Origin: Burhinus oedicnemus
Lineage: Eukaryota; Chordata; Aves; Charadriiformes; Burhinidae
Reading direction: 5' to 3'
Length of the DNA: 64,000 nt
Assembly: GCA_008921705.1 (NCBI GenBank)
Contig: VFFE01007568.1
Span: 483,856 to 547,855, forward strand
Shown here piece by piece: positions 50,781 through 64,000 of the stretch (the stretch's first letter is position 1; each line of letters opens with the position of its first letter). The position numbers were made by a program, and so were the translations under genes. The notes below the pieces were generated by a model that worked only from the letters and a program-made list of their open reading frames with translations, was not told where the DNA came from and searched no databases.

Positions 50781-53379
50781 TATATCCCATTGATTAGCCA
50801 TTAGAGCCCATGAAAGAGCTGAAATGCATAAAAACAGTGGTCAAACAAAGGAAGACAAGGACATACATTTTCTCCTTGCACCCACAGTTCCTGAGCATTA
50901 CACCCTTGAGCACTCCCACTCATGCCTGTCCTCTTCATGAAAGATGCCCAACTGCTTCCAGATGAGCAGATACTCAAGGAGTGCCTAGTTCATTCTCCCC
51001 TCAGTACATACACAGGCATATAACACTCCTGACCAGCCACAGGGGAGCATATCTTGAAGTCTAAGGGCAACTTTCAATCTGCTTCTCGTAACTCTGTCCA
51101 TAGGAGCCATTTGCCGTAATCCAAAGTCCTCATAGAGAAGCACAATCAAACACCAGGCAGTTTAAAGGAGTAGATTTTCAGGTTCAGCAATCAGACTGGT
51201 TATAATCCAAGGCAATGCTCCACGATATCTAATCACGTATTCTATGGCTGCTGAAGAGAGGGGATTTCTACTTACCAAAAGAACTGTAATTATCATCCAC
51301 AGGCAAAGTCTGCAGACTTCTTGCAGAAGAACAACCGCAGTAGCTAATGTCCCATTGCCTTAACTCTTGGACAGTCCAAGTGAATGTGTTCTTCTCAAGG
51401 AGTAATCACCTCAAGGCACATACGTCCTGTTACGGCAGCAAAAAATTATTCATACAAAGCATTATACGCCTACACAAATCTAAAGGCTTAAAATGAGCCA
51501 ACCATGATACTGGCAACTGATCCTTCTACCTAACTTCCTTTTTCCTCTTTAAGTAATAATCAAGCCATGATTTCTACTTACCGGGAAAAAAAAGTACAGA
51601 AATTCTATTCATAATGCTATTGGAGCTACAGAAGAGCAATTTCATGAATAAATATTTTTCTTTTAGCAGAGAACATGAACTGGCCAACTCAGCAAACCTA
51701 ATGTTTAAATGTCTTAATGACAGAACTGTTTATTTTCCACAAAACTGGATTCAAATTTGATATTTAGTACCACAGAAACTAAGGCTGTTGCTCTTAACCT
51801 AAGAGAAGAAAAGCCCTCATAGCAGCCTTTTATCCTTTCACCGTAATGCCAAGCCTTCCAGAGGAGACGATGCTGGGAAGGCTGGGGCGAGGCAACACGG
51901 TAATCCGTGGGAAGCGCGTAGGCTTTGAACTCAAGCCAAAGCCAATCTCTCTCACTCTCAAGAGCTTTCCATCAAAACAAATTAATTAAAATCAAATCTC
52001 GTTGCTAACATACCCTGTCGATCATATTTCAGAGCAGAAAGGACGCATTTAGCATAGTTACATCCCGAAAACTGTGACTTACAATGGCAGCACTGACATA
52101 ACCTGAATCGTTTGAGGCCACAAGCAGCACTGCTATAGCTAAATGAGCTTTCAACTACTGTTTTAGTAGTTTAGGAACAATAGTGAAGATTAGTGGTAGA
52201 GTTAATAACGCCACACAAAAAAAAAAAAAAGCTGTCTGGACAATAGGATTTTCCGAAGGTCACAGAGGACACCAAACACAAGACGTCAAGACTTGAGCTT
52301 TGGCAACAGGCACTTGCAGCCTCTGAGTTCAGTCTGCTTCAAATTGTTGTTAAAATTTTCTACATAATGGGGAAATGTCTCAGCACTGAAGAAACTATAA
52401 ACACAAACACTTCTTACTAATCTAAGCCAGGTTTCTATTACTAGTGTGCTGTGCTCATAGTTCACGGAGATTTATTGAAATGTTTGCCACTGCGAAACAG
52501 GAGATTTCACATGCATTGCTCAGAGAGAAGGCAATTATGAACCCATGAAGGCTACACAAATATTAAGAGAGAAAAATGGTCTCACCCGTTGGCACAGCAG
52601 GCAAGGTTAATACGATTCTTACCCCTGTTGTGAAGTAAACATCTGGACTTTCTCTTTTCTGTGCTGTATTTCTTCCTTGACGAAAAGTAAAATACCCCCC
52701 TCTCCCACTGGCTGAAAACTAAAACCAGCTGCTTGTCTTGTACATTTCTAGCAGTAAATTCACCTGTAAATGACAATGCAATCATTTAGACCCTCGTTAT
52801 TAATGGGTCATTCTGTGCCATCAATTTTTTCTGCCAAAAGTGACACTGTAGAAGTATATTGTTTTATAAATGCATATTAATTTTATTTACCGAGCTAAAG
52901 ACTTCTAACAGACAGCAGAAGAGAATATGTGCAATAAGGAAGCGCTGTTTCCTCTGAAACAGAAATTTACCTTTCTTCCAGTAAAGTCAATGTTTGTTTC
53001 TTTTTTTAATCAAACGAGCGATACTTTATTTTAAATACTGAAAACTCATCAAAATGCAAGACTAATAAACCACACCAAATGGAATACTAAGAATACTGTT
53101 TTCCCATATGGTCTTAGCAAAATCTAGATTATCTGTATCTTAATGCTATAAGCCTCTCCATATGAACAACTGGATGCAGGTACATCACAGTGGTTCAAGT
53201 CAAGTTTAGGGCTGACCCAGCTCAGCCATGCACCAGTGAAAATGAACGAAGACAGAAGCCAGACTCTTCTCAGATGTGCTCAGAAACAGGACATGAGGAA
53301 CTGGCACAAATCAGAATACAGGAAACTACAGGAAATTAAAAGAAATATAGCTTAGGCTTCTAACTATAAGTTAGGAGGG
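50781..53379. other. Non-coding, no feature recognised
   Basis: AT-rich sequence with an A14 run at 52217-52230. No exon, mobile element or RNA gene could be identified. Confidence 0.5.
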
Positions 53380-53413
53380 AAAAAAAACCCAAACAAACAA
53401 ACAAAAAAACCCA
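53380..53413. repeat. A-rich (AAAC)n tract
   Basis: A8 followed by CCC and four CAAA units, then A7 and CCC. Low-complexity sequence of 34 bp. Confidence 0.8.
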
Positions 53414-56400
53414 CTCAAATAAATAGTATGGGAAAAGACTTATTGTATCATCAAATTCTACAAAGAACTATCAAAATAAGAAGAAAGACCATGAAATCAA
53501 AATCCTAATCAAGTTGAGGAAATACTTCCATCAGTTGCAACAGTGACATTTAACAGGAAGTTAATACTAAACCTAGAATCGTTCACAGTCCCATAAAACC
53601 GGACTACATTTTGGCTTCCATCCCACATTAAATTAATTTCTAAAGCTTTCCAGATATGCCCAGCAAAACCTCATGCCAAACTCTTAATCAACTGTCTCTC
53701 ATGCACTTTATTTTGGTGTAATATAAAACAATAATTTCCTTTTCCCTCACAAAATTAAAATATTCTCCCAAGCCAATTTCCCACTGAATAGTTAAAAGAA
53801 GCAAATACTTTCCAATGTCTGATCCACAGGCAGAAAACTAAGGATGTGAATATTTATTAAAAGTAAAGCCATGGAATTCTCAGATCCAAAACGGAGGCTA
53901 TTTAATAAAGGATAGTAATGTTGAGGGAAAAAAATTCCGAAATAAATCAAGAAATAGTAATAACAGCTTTCTGATGCATCCAGTAAAGAACAAAAGGGAG
54001 CTCCTACTGTGGTATAAACAAGAGTTGCTCCACTGAGCTACACCAGTATTCATTAAACTCAGTTTACAGCAATTTACAAGATGGGTGATATATTTGACTA
54101 TTGACATCTGTCAACCAGGATTCACAAAGCGGTTGAACAAGTTCAAACATTATTAGCATGCAATACAATTTGGCATATAGTTTTTCTCCTTTGAAAACCG
54201 CAGCTCTGAGCCGCCGAGAACTTCAGCAACAAGAAGCCAGAGTACCCTTTAATTTGTCTTTTGGAATAAAGGAAGTCTCACATGATAGCAGTTTTATTCA
54301 TTGCACGTAGGTTAAGGACAATCAGTCAATACTTCTCTTAAGTCCAGAGCTGTAGATGCAGCTAGATCCACAATTTCACTCCTCAAATGTTTCCTTCTCA
54401 AACCTTTCAGTGTTGGAAACAGCAAATTTGTCCTCAGTATATAAATCTGATCCAGAGCTAAAAACTACAACTACCACAAATTAGAAATTCATGCTGCATT
54501 CAGAACACAAGGAAATAAAAAATGCGAATCATAATGTGACCCTTCCTGCAATTTCACTGGGGGCGTATTCTTTTGGCATATTTCACAAGCCTAAGACTAA
54601 TTTTAAAACTCATATCAGGAAGACCGAATCATTCACCTCTACATCAACAGGAGGCCTTCAGTACTCCCATGTTTGGACCTAATCACACTACTTGCCTGCT
54701 AATGGAAACTTAACAGGCTCTGGGCTTGAAGACTGTAATTAATATCGCAAATTTACAAAAAGGGTTTCTCCTACTCTTTTACTCATTCCAATACTCCCAT
54801 TGGCTTCAACATGTCAGATATTCTTACTTTGCCTCATCAACCTCCGTGGCATCCCATCTGACCAGCGCCACATTCAAATGTCGCAGTTTTAATTTTCAGT
54901 TGTGTCCTGAGACACTTGGCACTCTGCATTTAACATTTCCACAAGGAAAAAGGACTCCGTGTGATTGATCAAATATATCATGTCACAGCAACTTGCATTT
55001 CTACCTCTCTCTGTTCCAGTGGCACTTCAGCTGCTATTTAAAAAAAATAATAATTTGGAAATCCCCAAATGCCTGATCTGTTATGGTGGAAGTTTAATTA
55101 GACCTAAAACTAATTTGAAAGTGTCAGCAATATCTTTTCTGAAGAGCATTTAGGTACACTCCATTTAATAATAACATGACATGAAGTAAGTAATGAAATT
55201 ATTACCGTAGGAGTGAAAATTGTTCTAAAAGAAAGACTATTATTCATACTGAATACCACATGTTTAAGTGACTGGCATTGCATTAATAATTATAGTAGTT
55301 ATCACTCTCCATTGAAGAGAAAATATATTCAGATTACTAGCTCTATTATATTACAGCAAAAAGAAAAAGAAGACAGATTTAACAAATGTTATTGCCGAGT
55401 TAAGGTAGTCATTTGCCAAATTCTATTCCCATTATTAGTAGCCAATTTGTTTTGAAGTCACTGAAAATCTGGGTAAGAAAACTGTTATTCATACAAACAT
55501 TTTATTGATAGAAAGCCAAATAGATATTAACACAGAATGAATTTAAAAAAATAAATGCATTTCTGCATCTCTTTGTTGTCTTCATCTTACTCTGTCTAAA
55601 ATATAATATACATTAAGAAAAATTAAAAGCTTATTCTAGTTTCCGTTGTTTTATGATAAGTAGTTTCTAGGAGAGATGGACATAAAAAAATGCTGTTTCA
55701 AGTTCTGTTTTCTATCACAAATAGTTAGATAAGCTAGAAGTGCCTTTACCTTAGCAGGCTTCTTCAAATAATGATTTCCCATAATGACTCTGGTTTCCCC
55801 GGGACTGGAAGATCTCTAGCATTTCTACCACTTTCCTGTTAGACTGTTTAGTATTCTTCAAATATTTGTAATGCCAATAGGTCACAATCAAAAGAATGGC
55901 TGCCTTGGATACATGCTGAAACTACATATAGAGCAAAACACCATCTCTACTACCAAAAAAAACCAAACAAGAAAACCCCCACCTATTGTCTAAAAGCTAT
56001 TGGTTGCGCCCATAGCAGTTATCCACTGATGCAAAATCAGATTCTTCGAAAAGGAGAGCTAATTCATCATCGTACTAGAAATACTGTGAAACAGATTCAG
56101 TCTATCAGTCCTAAAAAACCTGTCTGGAACTGCTTGTTACTCCTGGGATGGACAAAAGGGAAAGCAGAGGTGCCCTGTTTTGGCCTTTCAACCACATATA
56201 TGCATTTTCTAACTACTCTTCATGCCTCTTTCCTCACTGCAGGTACTGTAGCCCTTCCTCCTCTGAAGAAAGAAGTCTCCTTAACATAGAACACAATCAT
56301 GAGGTTCATTTTGCCCTAAAAAGCCCCTCATGATGTATGTTCTGAAGAGTCAGTTCAAAAGGTCCTTGTGTGGGTCGCTCCTCACCTCCCTCACTACTGT

Positions 56401-58993
56401 ACATTCAAATGGATTCAGTGTCCAGATTTACCTGGCCAATTATTAATTTCTAAGGCAGAGGAATCAGTGAAGAAAAGAGGACATAAAGACCATGTTTCAA
56501 AGCCCCAGGCAGAAGACTATGAGCTGAATGATCACAGTGAAGCCAAGGTGCCTGTTACTGCATAGCTACCAAAATAATCCCGGCACTGCTCAAACTCTGG
56601 GCTAATTTGAGAAATCAGCATATCAAGTCACACAGTTTCCAGGGTGGGTTTGGTATTTTCAAGGGTTTTTTTCCTCCCCCTTTTTTGATTGAATTATTTG
56701 CTGCTTTGATCATTCAAAGAACTTTTTAACCTCAAATATTCAAGATACATGCTTTCATTATTTTAGCATTTCTTTCTCCCTTTAGCAACATTGCTCTGAA
56801 AGGAAATTGTTCTATAACATTGTGAGTGGCAGAGAAACACACTGCTGCATCTCTCAGATGAAAACCTTCCAGCAGCATCAGGAACTTAGCACTCCTGGTA
56901 AAACATCTGCTGGAGACAGTTAACCTTGACAGTCCTGTGAGCAAAAACATTAATAACAAAACCAGCCTACGCTGTGGGCATATGTGTCCGCTGACGTTCC
57001 TGTACAAAGGGCCTTCACCTCAGACTCTGTCCATCTTCATTACTACGTCAAACAGATCGCTGATCTGAGTTAACTCCCATTTCAACCCATACTACAGTGA
57101 TTGGGAAACAGCAGCGAGCATAGCGCACCTAAGGAGTGCAAAAAAAATTCTGTTAATACTAGAAAAAAATTTCATATAATTAAGGAATTTTTTTGGTGGC
57201 TATTCCTTCACACAACACACCCTTTGTGTCATAATTATGCCAAAGGGCTCCTTGTACATCTGCAGGGAACGTACACAGCAGCAGTACCCTACTCTAGTAT
57301 AAGGCAGCCAGCAAGTTGTACAAACTCTTTTTTTTCTCAAAAACTTCTTTTCCTCCAATCAGTAACAGCAAAAAAACAGTCCTGGTCTAAATTTCTGACT
57401 AGTTTATAACTTTTTCATCTTGGTGAGCAATCACCATTTAATTGAAATAGCATTTCTCTTGCTTTGAGTTTTCAAAGTCATTTAAACCTTGCAAATGGAA
57501 CTGGGACTGATAAGCTCCATCAACGGAGCCAAGTCAAAACCGAGTGCTGTGCAAAAGCCTTCTTATTACGTGCAGGGAGAGAGCATGATGTAGTTCCCAA
57601 TTCTCCCATGTATCAGAAAGTCCCTCTCTGCAGACAAGTAGGTCTACCATGTCTCTAGAAGAGGAGAAATAATCATACAGGTCTGCAAGCCGACATCACA
57701 CCAGCCAGGTGGGACTCGATGGAGGAGTCTCGTACCACTGGCACTAGACAACTCGGCCTCCGCAGGACAGCTGACATTCACAGGGCCAGGGACAAGCCTA
57801 CGCACTTGTACAACAGCTCAGCATCACCTGGACAACAACATTTACACGCACATCTTACTAGCATTGTAAAAACGATGCATCACAGCACAAATTACAGGAC
57901 CATAACAGAAGAAATTTTGAGTAGGCATTCCAAGCAGCAGAGTGAAAGCAACAGAACAGTTGCTGTTATGGAGAAGTTAACCATTGTGATTTCTCACGTT
58001 GAAATGTCTATCATTTTTCTCCACTTGCTTTTTTGTTTCAATTTAAAAGTAATCTAAACTGATAATATTTATTTATACCTTGTTTACAGAGAAATTCTGT
58101 TCCATTTCTGCTGGTAATTGGGCCATTTCTGTTACAATTCACTTACTAATTCAGCAGAACAAAGCTCACCTTAGTAAGTTATGCACATTAATAACAGCCT
58201 ATTACCCATGTCGCCTTCTTATGAATCAATTAAGTCTAATGTTCAAACTTTAAAATGAGCAAAGAGACATATTTCTGCATAATGAATCCTTTTAAAAAGC
58301 CAACAAATGTTCATAAAGACTCACTACCTCTATCTACACAGGCTTTTAACAGAAGATATTCATATTTATATAAGAAATCTCATCTACTACATTTTTCTAA
58401 AATTTGCCTCTACTTGAGCCCAAGATTTAATGAACTCATCAAGACCACCAAGTATGCCAGTTTTTTGTTTCTTTTTTTAACTCGTTGCTCATCTCTTATT
58501 TCTGCTGAAATGCTGAGCCATGACTTCCATTTTTCCTCTCACAGGACAACTATTCTGAAATTAATGAACCTTCCCCAGACAACTGCCGTCAGAGCGCACA
58601 GGGCTGGGACGTACCAGTATGTGTCTCAGGCAGCCTGAGCACGCGACATCGACTTCTCCGACCTGAGCAGTCTGTCCGTTTTGCTTTGGGTGTTTGACAT
58701 CCAGGGTGTTTCGCCCTTTAACGCTGCTATTGTAAGACTCCTCCAGAGAGCTCTAAAATCTGTCTGTTTTCTTCTCGCTTCCCTAGAAAGCCTAAATGTC
58801 TAACCAGGGACAGTCATTTGAGCGATAAAAATAATGGGCTTCTCAGTTTGAGGAACACACTGAAATACTAAATGTTAACACAGATCAGTCCATAATGGAC
58901 ATTTTTCTGTTTTTTCAGGGGAAAGTTTTTTGGGTTTTTTTTCTGCTCAACATCAAAATATTTAAACCTATCTTACCCTTTTTTCTATTTTTT
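53414..58993. other. Non-coding, no feature recognised
   Basis: AT-rich sequence. Open frames of 80-127 codons (for example 57719-58057 and 58255-58638) have no recognisable domains. An A-rich/CCAAA tract lies at about 55953-55982. Confidence 0.5.
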
Positions 58994-59017
58994 AAATTAG
59001 AATTTAAATTAGAATTT
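58994..59017. repeat. 12-bp tandem repeat, two perfect copies
   Basis: AAATTAGAATTT occurs twice head to tail, with a partial third copy after it. The unit is almost its own complement, so the array is weakly palindromic as well. Confidence 0.85.
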
Positions 59018-59830
59018 AATTTCTACTGAAAATGACATTTCAGAATTAACAGTTGATAAAAAAAAATTCAGCACCTTAAAAACGTTGCTCCTTCCCCATA
59101 TCTAAATTATCCAACAACAACAAAATTTATGAATAGTTTCTATCTCCTCTAAGCTGCAGCTTGGAAAAATTTATTACTGGCCAAGTAATAAATACTGCCC
59201 AGCATTTCAGCTGCTTTTCATGCATTTGAATAGACTTCCACATATGAAACACACATACTACAGGAAAATATTACAGCCCTGACTCAGAAAAGCATATAAG
59301 CACATTAAACAGGCACTTATCTGCATAAGCACAACCCTGAAAAGGCACAACATCAGAAGTCATGACAAATTCAGAAGGAGAAACAGCTGAATGCGTATAA
59401 AATATATGGAAGATAAAATCTGGTTGAGTTCAAGGTTTTGAGGGGTATTCCAGAAGTTTTTTATTATTATTTTCAAGTTTTTCAAAACCTATTTTCAGAT
59501 CTTGTTTCATGTAAAAATCTTGCTACCGTTTTCCATGAGAAAAAGATAAGACTCTTAATAAAGATGAAGTATTTTTGGCACAAGCACACATAATAAATGT
59601 TTCTGTTTTCCCTGTGCTTATTTAGATATCTCATTGGAGTATTTATAAACTAGTATAAGTCTGTCACGTGGAGCATAGATACAGAGGTACAAATTGGCTG
59701 GCATCTCCTCTTATGTAGAAGAGGCTTGTAAAATCCTGTGTGACAGAAATCATAAATGATGACTCTGGATTTGATGTGGCCAAAACAATAGGATCTGGCC
59801 CCTCCTTAATCACCTTTCAGAGTCTGCTTT

Positions 59831-59889
59831 TAAAAAAAAACCAAAAAAAAACCCAAAAAAACCCCAACAACAACAACAAAAAACAACAC
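59831..59889. repeat. A-rich tract ending in (CAA)n
   Basis: Runs of A separated by CC, CCC and CCCC pass into four or five CAA units. On the minus strand this gives a Gly/Phe/Cys-rich spurious frame. Confidence 0.85.
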
Positions 59890-62800
59890 CGACACAAACT
59901 AAAGCTTGCTTCATGACCAGAAACTCTGGAGCAGAGGCTGTAGAGTAAAAATGTTCCAACTTCCCAGGCAACTCTTCCTGGTGGACTACTGGTCTCTTTA
60001 TCATCGCTGTTGTTACACAGTGATTTAAAATATGATCACAGAATAGCTTCAGTCTACATTGCCTGACTTAACAATTCTCTTGGCTCCCAACGCTCCTGTC
60101 ATAGGGAACTACTTTTGTCACTCGGTGCTTTTAGCCGCTACACGCAATGACAACACAGAGTAAGAATGCCTGCAAAAAGAAATTAATGTGAGCTACACAA
60201 AACCTTAACCTACAATCTAGGACCACTCTCTTGTCCTAAAAGTCTATGTTCACAATCCACTAGCAAATACACATTTCCAAACTTCCTGTGACTAGAAATA
60301 TATAATCTCCTAAATATTAACAATTTCTACTGCTTTTAAAAATTCTTACAAAGTAGTATTGCAATTAAACATAAGACAAGCATGGATGGGAATAAAGTAT
60401 GGATGATCTCATCCAAGGCAATTGCTTGTTAATCTGTAAGTCTCCAGCTATGACAGTACAATTTCAACTTTAAATCCTAAAGACTGTTTGCAGCTCCACA
60501 GAATTTGGAAAGATGCACGCAGACAGGAGCAAAGCAAGGCTTGATGTTGCACGCTTATGGCTTTAGCTCAGTCTCATCAGAATCTGTTCTGGCCAAACTA
60601 AAGCACTTAACTGCACGAAAACTAAACTAAATCTATAGTAAATCTTTCCACCTCCAATTTAATCCTATTAGGTTTTGGTCTCTTTGGTATGGACACTGGA
60701 AAAGCTTACGCTTTTCTGCGTAGCAGCCTATTTGAAATCCCCTGGTTTTCTACGTTATCCTGTTCCCTAACACAAATGATCTTAGGTCCTTTATTTCCCA
60801 TAGGCCATCCTTTCTAAATTTCTGACTACTTTGGTGATCTGGACTGTCTCCAGTAGTCCACATCTTTCTACCTTTGTTCCATAACAAAAACAGGAACAGA
60901 GGTTCTGAGGAAAAAGCTACACCCACATACCCAGACGACTTGATCACAGTAAGTCATTACCTTCTTCTCTATTTTTCCATCTTTCCCCAACCATGTTGTT
61001 ATCAGTCACCAATTCCGAGCAGTTTAGGGACACCTGAGAATTTGACCAAGACAACCAATGAAAAGATAATACTCAACAGGAATTGACTCAGCAAATGGAA
61101 GATGCAATGAGCCTGGCCCACCCATTCATGCAAGCGCACCGGAAAGAAAAGCAGCATCACCTCATTCTGTTCCTGGATGACAGCAACTACCTCACCCTGA
61201 GGTGGGACTTTGCTGCTGGCCCTACTGGAGAGCCTCTGAGAAGGGATGCACCAGGAGGAGGATGGCAGAAGTACACTGGTAAAGCTCAAGAGGCAGAGGT
61301 TCGGGTAAGCTCAGGAGGGAAGAATACTGTGGTGCATTTAGGGCCCAGGCTAATATGAACAGGTATTTTTTTTATTTTCCATATTTTTCCTGTGTTTGCG
61401 TCAGGTATTGTTGAAAGAGTCGTTTAGAAATGTTTATACAGGTGCTCAACTACAGTTGAACACACAGCTTTTGTGCCCACGAGTAAGACCATGTTTTACA
61501 GAAAAATGACAAAACCTTACAAACCATAACACAAAAGCCATATAAGCTCTACAGTATTGTCTTCATAACGTTAGAATTTCACAATTCTAATTAATTAAAA
61601 TATTATCTTTTATGATATCAGTCTGTCTGAATATTTAGTTTTAGTCTTAGTCCTTAAGCCACAGTCTTTTCGAGTTAATGGACTCTTTTTTTTTTTAAGA
61701 TTACATAAATAAGCAGAAAAATAATAATTTTTTTTAATGTGTTCATTAGTTAAAGGGTGAATGATGTTGGCACTCATATGGGCAGAAGCAGCCACTGAGG
61801 TAAATGAGAAAGTTCATGCTTCTTCACATTATTGTTCACTTTGCCTGGCTCCAGACTAAAGAAAACATTAGTTTGGATCCAGAATCAAACCTAAGCTCTG
61901 CAACTGACAGACCTTGGAAGTCAGAGGTCAAAGTCATGAAACATTAATTTCTCTCCTAAGTCAGATCCTACAGTGGTTACAAACATTTGAAAATGTAATA
62001 AATCCTACTACATTTAGGAACAAACTTAATTAAAGAAATCCATCATCATGAGGTAACGCACCACAGAAGCATGCACCAGCCAGTGAAGTGGCAAAACTTC
62101 TGGTTCTCACAACCTTTCTCATTTGCTGGAAACTAGCATACAAGTATGAAACAAAATACGCTGAAGTGATAACCAGCAGCCACACATTGCACGACCAGGT
62201 TAGAGTCCCACTAGCAAGACCTGTTGCTCTGAAATTTAAAGGTTTTTTTCACATTTATGAGATTTCCAGTGACATTTAGTCAATCAGTCTCTTTCTAGTG
62301 CGCTACAAGGCAGTTTCCTCTGAAATGGGTGAAGCCAGTAACTGCACTTGACCAAACGGACTTGGCTTCCAGCTTCTGGAAAAACAAAATAGCAACGGGC
62401 AGCTGTCCTTCAGAAGCAGGTTTTCCATACTGCTTTGTTTATTCTGGCAATATTTGGAGGGCAGTTCTCAGCCTTTGACAGAAAACCTCTATTTGTTCTC
62501 TAGCCCTTTTGCCACTGCCGAGCACTACATTGCAGTAAACTGTCCATTCAGACCAGTGCATACATTAGTCATCCTGAAGAAAAAGTCAGCTTGGGTGGAT
62601 ACAAGTCACAGTGATGCCCACAGCAGTGTTGAGAAGGTACCTTAGCGTGCAATGAGGAAGCCAAGGTGGTCTTTACAGCATGACCACATTATCCTTCATT
62701 TAATCTCCCAATCTGTTTCTTTCAAACACACCCAATAAAAATAGCATCCTTCTCAACGACTTTCAAAGTTACAAGAATATTTTCACTGCCCACAGAGGTA

Positions 62801-63272
62801 GACTAGATATAATCCAAAGAAAGGGAAACCCTCTTAGCACAAAAGAAAACACAGTGGTCCCAAATGAAAGCAATTCACAGTCCACACTGGGATCTTGCTG
62901 TCGATTACACCAGATTGCCTGATCTATAGCTACTGAATTCATCACAAAGTTTTCAAGAATATAAGGATATGACAAACTAATAGCTACCTACCAGCATGTC
63001 TATACCATACAATGGAGTGTGTTGAACAAACTGTGGAGGTAGCGACAGCCATCATTGACTAGGTGAACAGTATCACCCAGCACTACGATCTTGCATCTTA
63101 AATATACACATAAGGATGATGTTACTGCTAAATGCTGAATTTTAGTATTCCCTAATTCAGGGTGCTACTTGCACGATTTTAATAGATTCTTTTTACTGTA
63201 ATTTCTGCATTTAAAAGATATATATATCATGTATGAAAGTATTTCCCATACAAGAAAGCACAACTCTATTAT
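59890..63272. other. Non-coding, no feature recognised
   Basis: AT-rich sequence. The frame at 61083-61358 is the least biased here, but it has no recognisable domain and no convincing splice sites. Confidence 0.5.
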
Positions 63273-63401
63273 ATATTATATTATATTATATTATATTATA
63301 TTATATTATATTATATTATATTATATTATATTATATTATATTATATTATATTATATTATATTATATTATATTATATTATATTATATTATATTATATTATA
63401 T
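63273..63401. repeat. Pure (ATATT)n microsatellite, about 26 units
   Basis: 129 bp of ATATT repeated without interruption, about 25.8 copies, flanked by short AT-rich sequence that may be decayed repeat. Purity over this length suggests recent expansion and likely length polymorphism. It produces an artefactual open frame encoding repeated IILYY. Confidence 0.97.
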
Positions 63402-63859
63402 ATGAAAAAAAGATCTTGAGAAGGTTTGGGGTTTCTGCTGCCCAGGCAGACATAGACTGAGTAAATTATATAAAGTTGCAACTGTATAACCTCCTACCTG
63501 ACTCAAAACAGAGGGCTGCATTCATGTCCTCAAAATGAACCGGGGTGTATAGCAGCAGAAAGGAGATGTTTAATGAAGAAGAGGACAATAGGTAAAATTC
63601 AGTCCCAACAGTTTCTTCTCCTGTCAAAAATTAAAACCAGCAAAACTAGAATTTACAGTTAGGGAATTTGTACAGCTTCGTAAAGTAAAAAGCAACTGAA
63701 CAGAGCTACCGTGATGCTGCATAGACACGTAGTGCTTTCTACTCGCACATCACTTCAGCGCTGCTGAGCCGGCGTGTGCCCACGGCAGCCCAGCCCCAGG
63801 CTCCCTGCCCAGCCCCTGCTTCACTCCCCCTGTGCACAGAGCCTATTTACACACCTTTT
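63402..63859. other. Non-coding, ends in a C-rich patch
   Basis: Ordinary sequence until about 63740, then a C-rich patch (63770-63835) with CCCAGCCCC-type words and few CpG. There is not enough to call a CpG island or promoter. Confidence 0.5.
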
Positions 63860-63960
63860 TAAATAAAAACGTGCGGCCCTCCGTTTTGAATGTGATTGCC
63901 ACCTGTGGTTTCATGTAGAAAAAACAGCTGTTAAAGGCTGCTGACGCTCTGGTGCGTCTC
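63860..63960. promoter_or_regulatory. Candidate cis-regulatory cluster at the window edge
   Basis: CACCTG (63900-63905) overlaps the RUNX-type word TGTGGTTT (63904-63911), and CAGCTG follows at 63925-63930. The combination of two E-boxes and a RUNX site within 31 bp is suggestive, but it is short and common enough to arise by chance. Confidence 0.2.
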
Positions 63961-64000
63961 TTATTCTATCACCAAAAAAGGCCTGGAAGATAAAAACACG

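Noticed and set aside
61083..61358. 91-codon frame with fairly balanced composition
   Set aside because: No recognisable domain, no clear splice signals, and overlapping antisense frame at 61002-61289.
63233..63460. Open frame encoding repeated IILYY
   Set aside because: It is a translation of the (ATATT)n microsatellite.
1..64000. CRISPR arrays, bacterial operons, riboswitches, rRNA or tRNA genes
   Set aside because: Nothing of this kind is visible, and the sequence is clearly vertebrate nuclear DNA. A covariance-model scan would be needed to exclude small structured RNAs.

Overview
The window looks like nuclear DNA from a bird, mostly intergenic or intronic. Three things point to Aves: CR1 LINE fragments with the avian 3' end and reverse transcriptase, LTRs of the avian ERVL-like type (5' end TGTCCTGG, 3' end GGGTTAAACC...CAACA), and very few interspersed repeats overall. 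The base composition is AT-rich and CpG-poor, and a 20-base N gap marks a draft assembly. I cannot name the species; nothing separates chicken-like from neoavian birds with confidence.

No host protein-coding exon, rRNA, tRNA or CRISPR array could be recognised. The only open frames with a recognisable protein family are pieces of CR1 ORF2. All other open frames are short (under about 175 codons), lie on both strands, and read like chance frames.

Layout: a structurally complete solo LTR on the minus strand (1079-1793, with TATA box, ATTAAA signal and a near-perfect 5-bp target duplication) is followed by an unexplained pyrimidine-rich block (about 2110-2680). A short CR1 tail lies at 6378-6805 and a 53-bp LTR end at 9836-9888. 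The largest element is a 1.8-kb 5'-truncated CR1 on the minus strand (14304 to about 16100). It still encodes most of a reverse transcriptase, broken by two frame disruptions. From 16.1 to 44 kb the sequence is AT-rich and holds an old MIR SINE remnant (about 37592-37696) and small tandem duplications. Three stretches near 27.6, 29.3 and 44.1-44.5 kb, plus two near 46.1 and 63.9 kb, are dense in homeodomain, POU, TALE or E-box/RUNX-like words; they are only candidates for conserved non-coding elements. The right part carries a GA-rich microsatellite (47.3 kb), the assembly gap next to a T29 run (50.46-50.52 kb), a possible ancient CR1 tail (about 50.64-50.78 kb) and a pure 129-bp (ATATT)n microsatellite (63.27-63.40 kb).

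I found no evidence of a novel multi-gene system. The items most worth checking are the CR1 reverse transcriptase remnant, the pure pentanucleotide repeat, the pyrimidine-rich block and the candidate regulatory islands.
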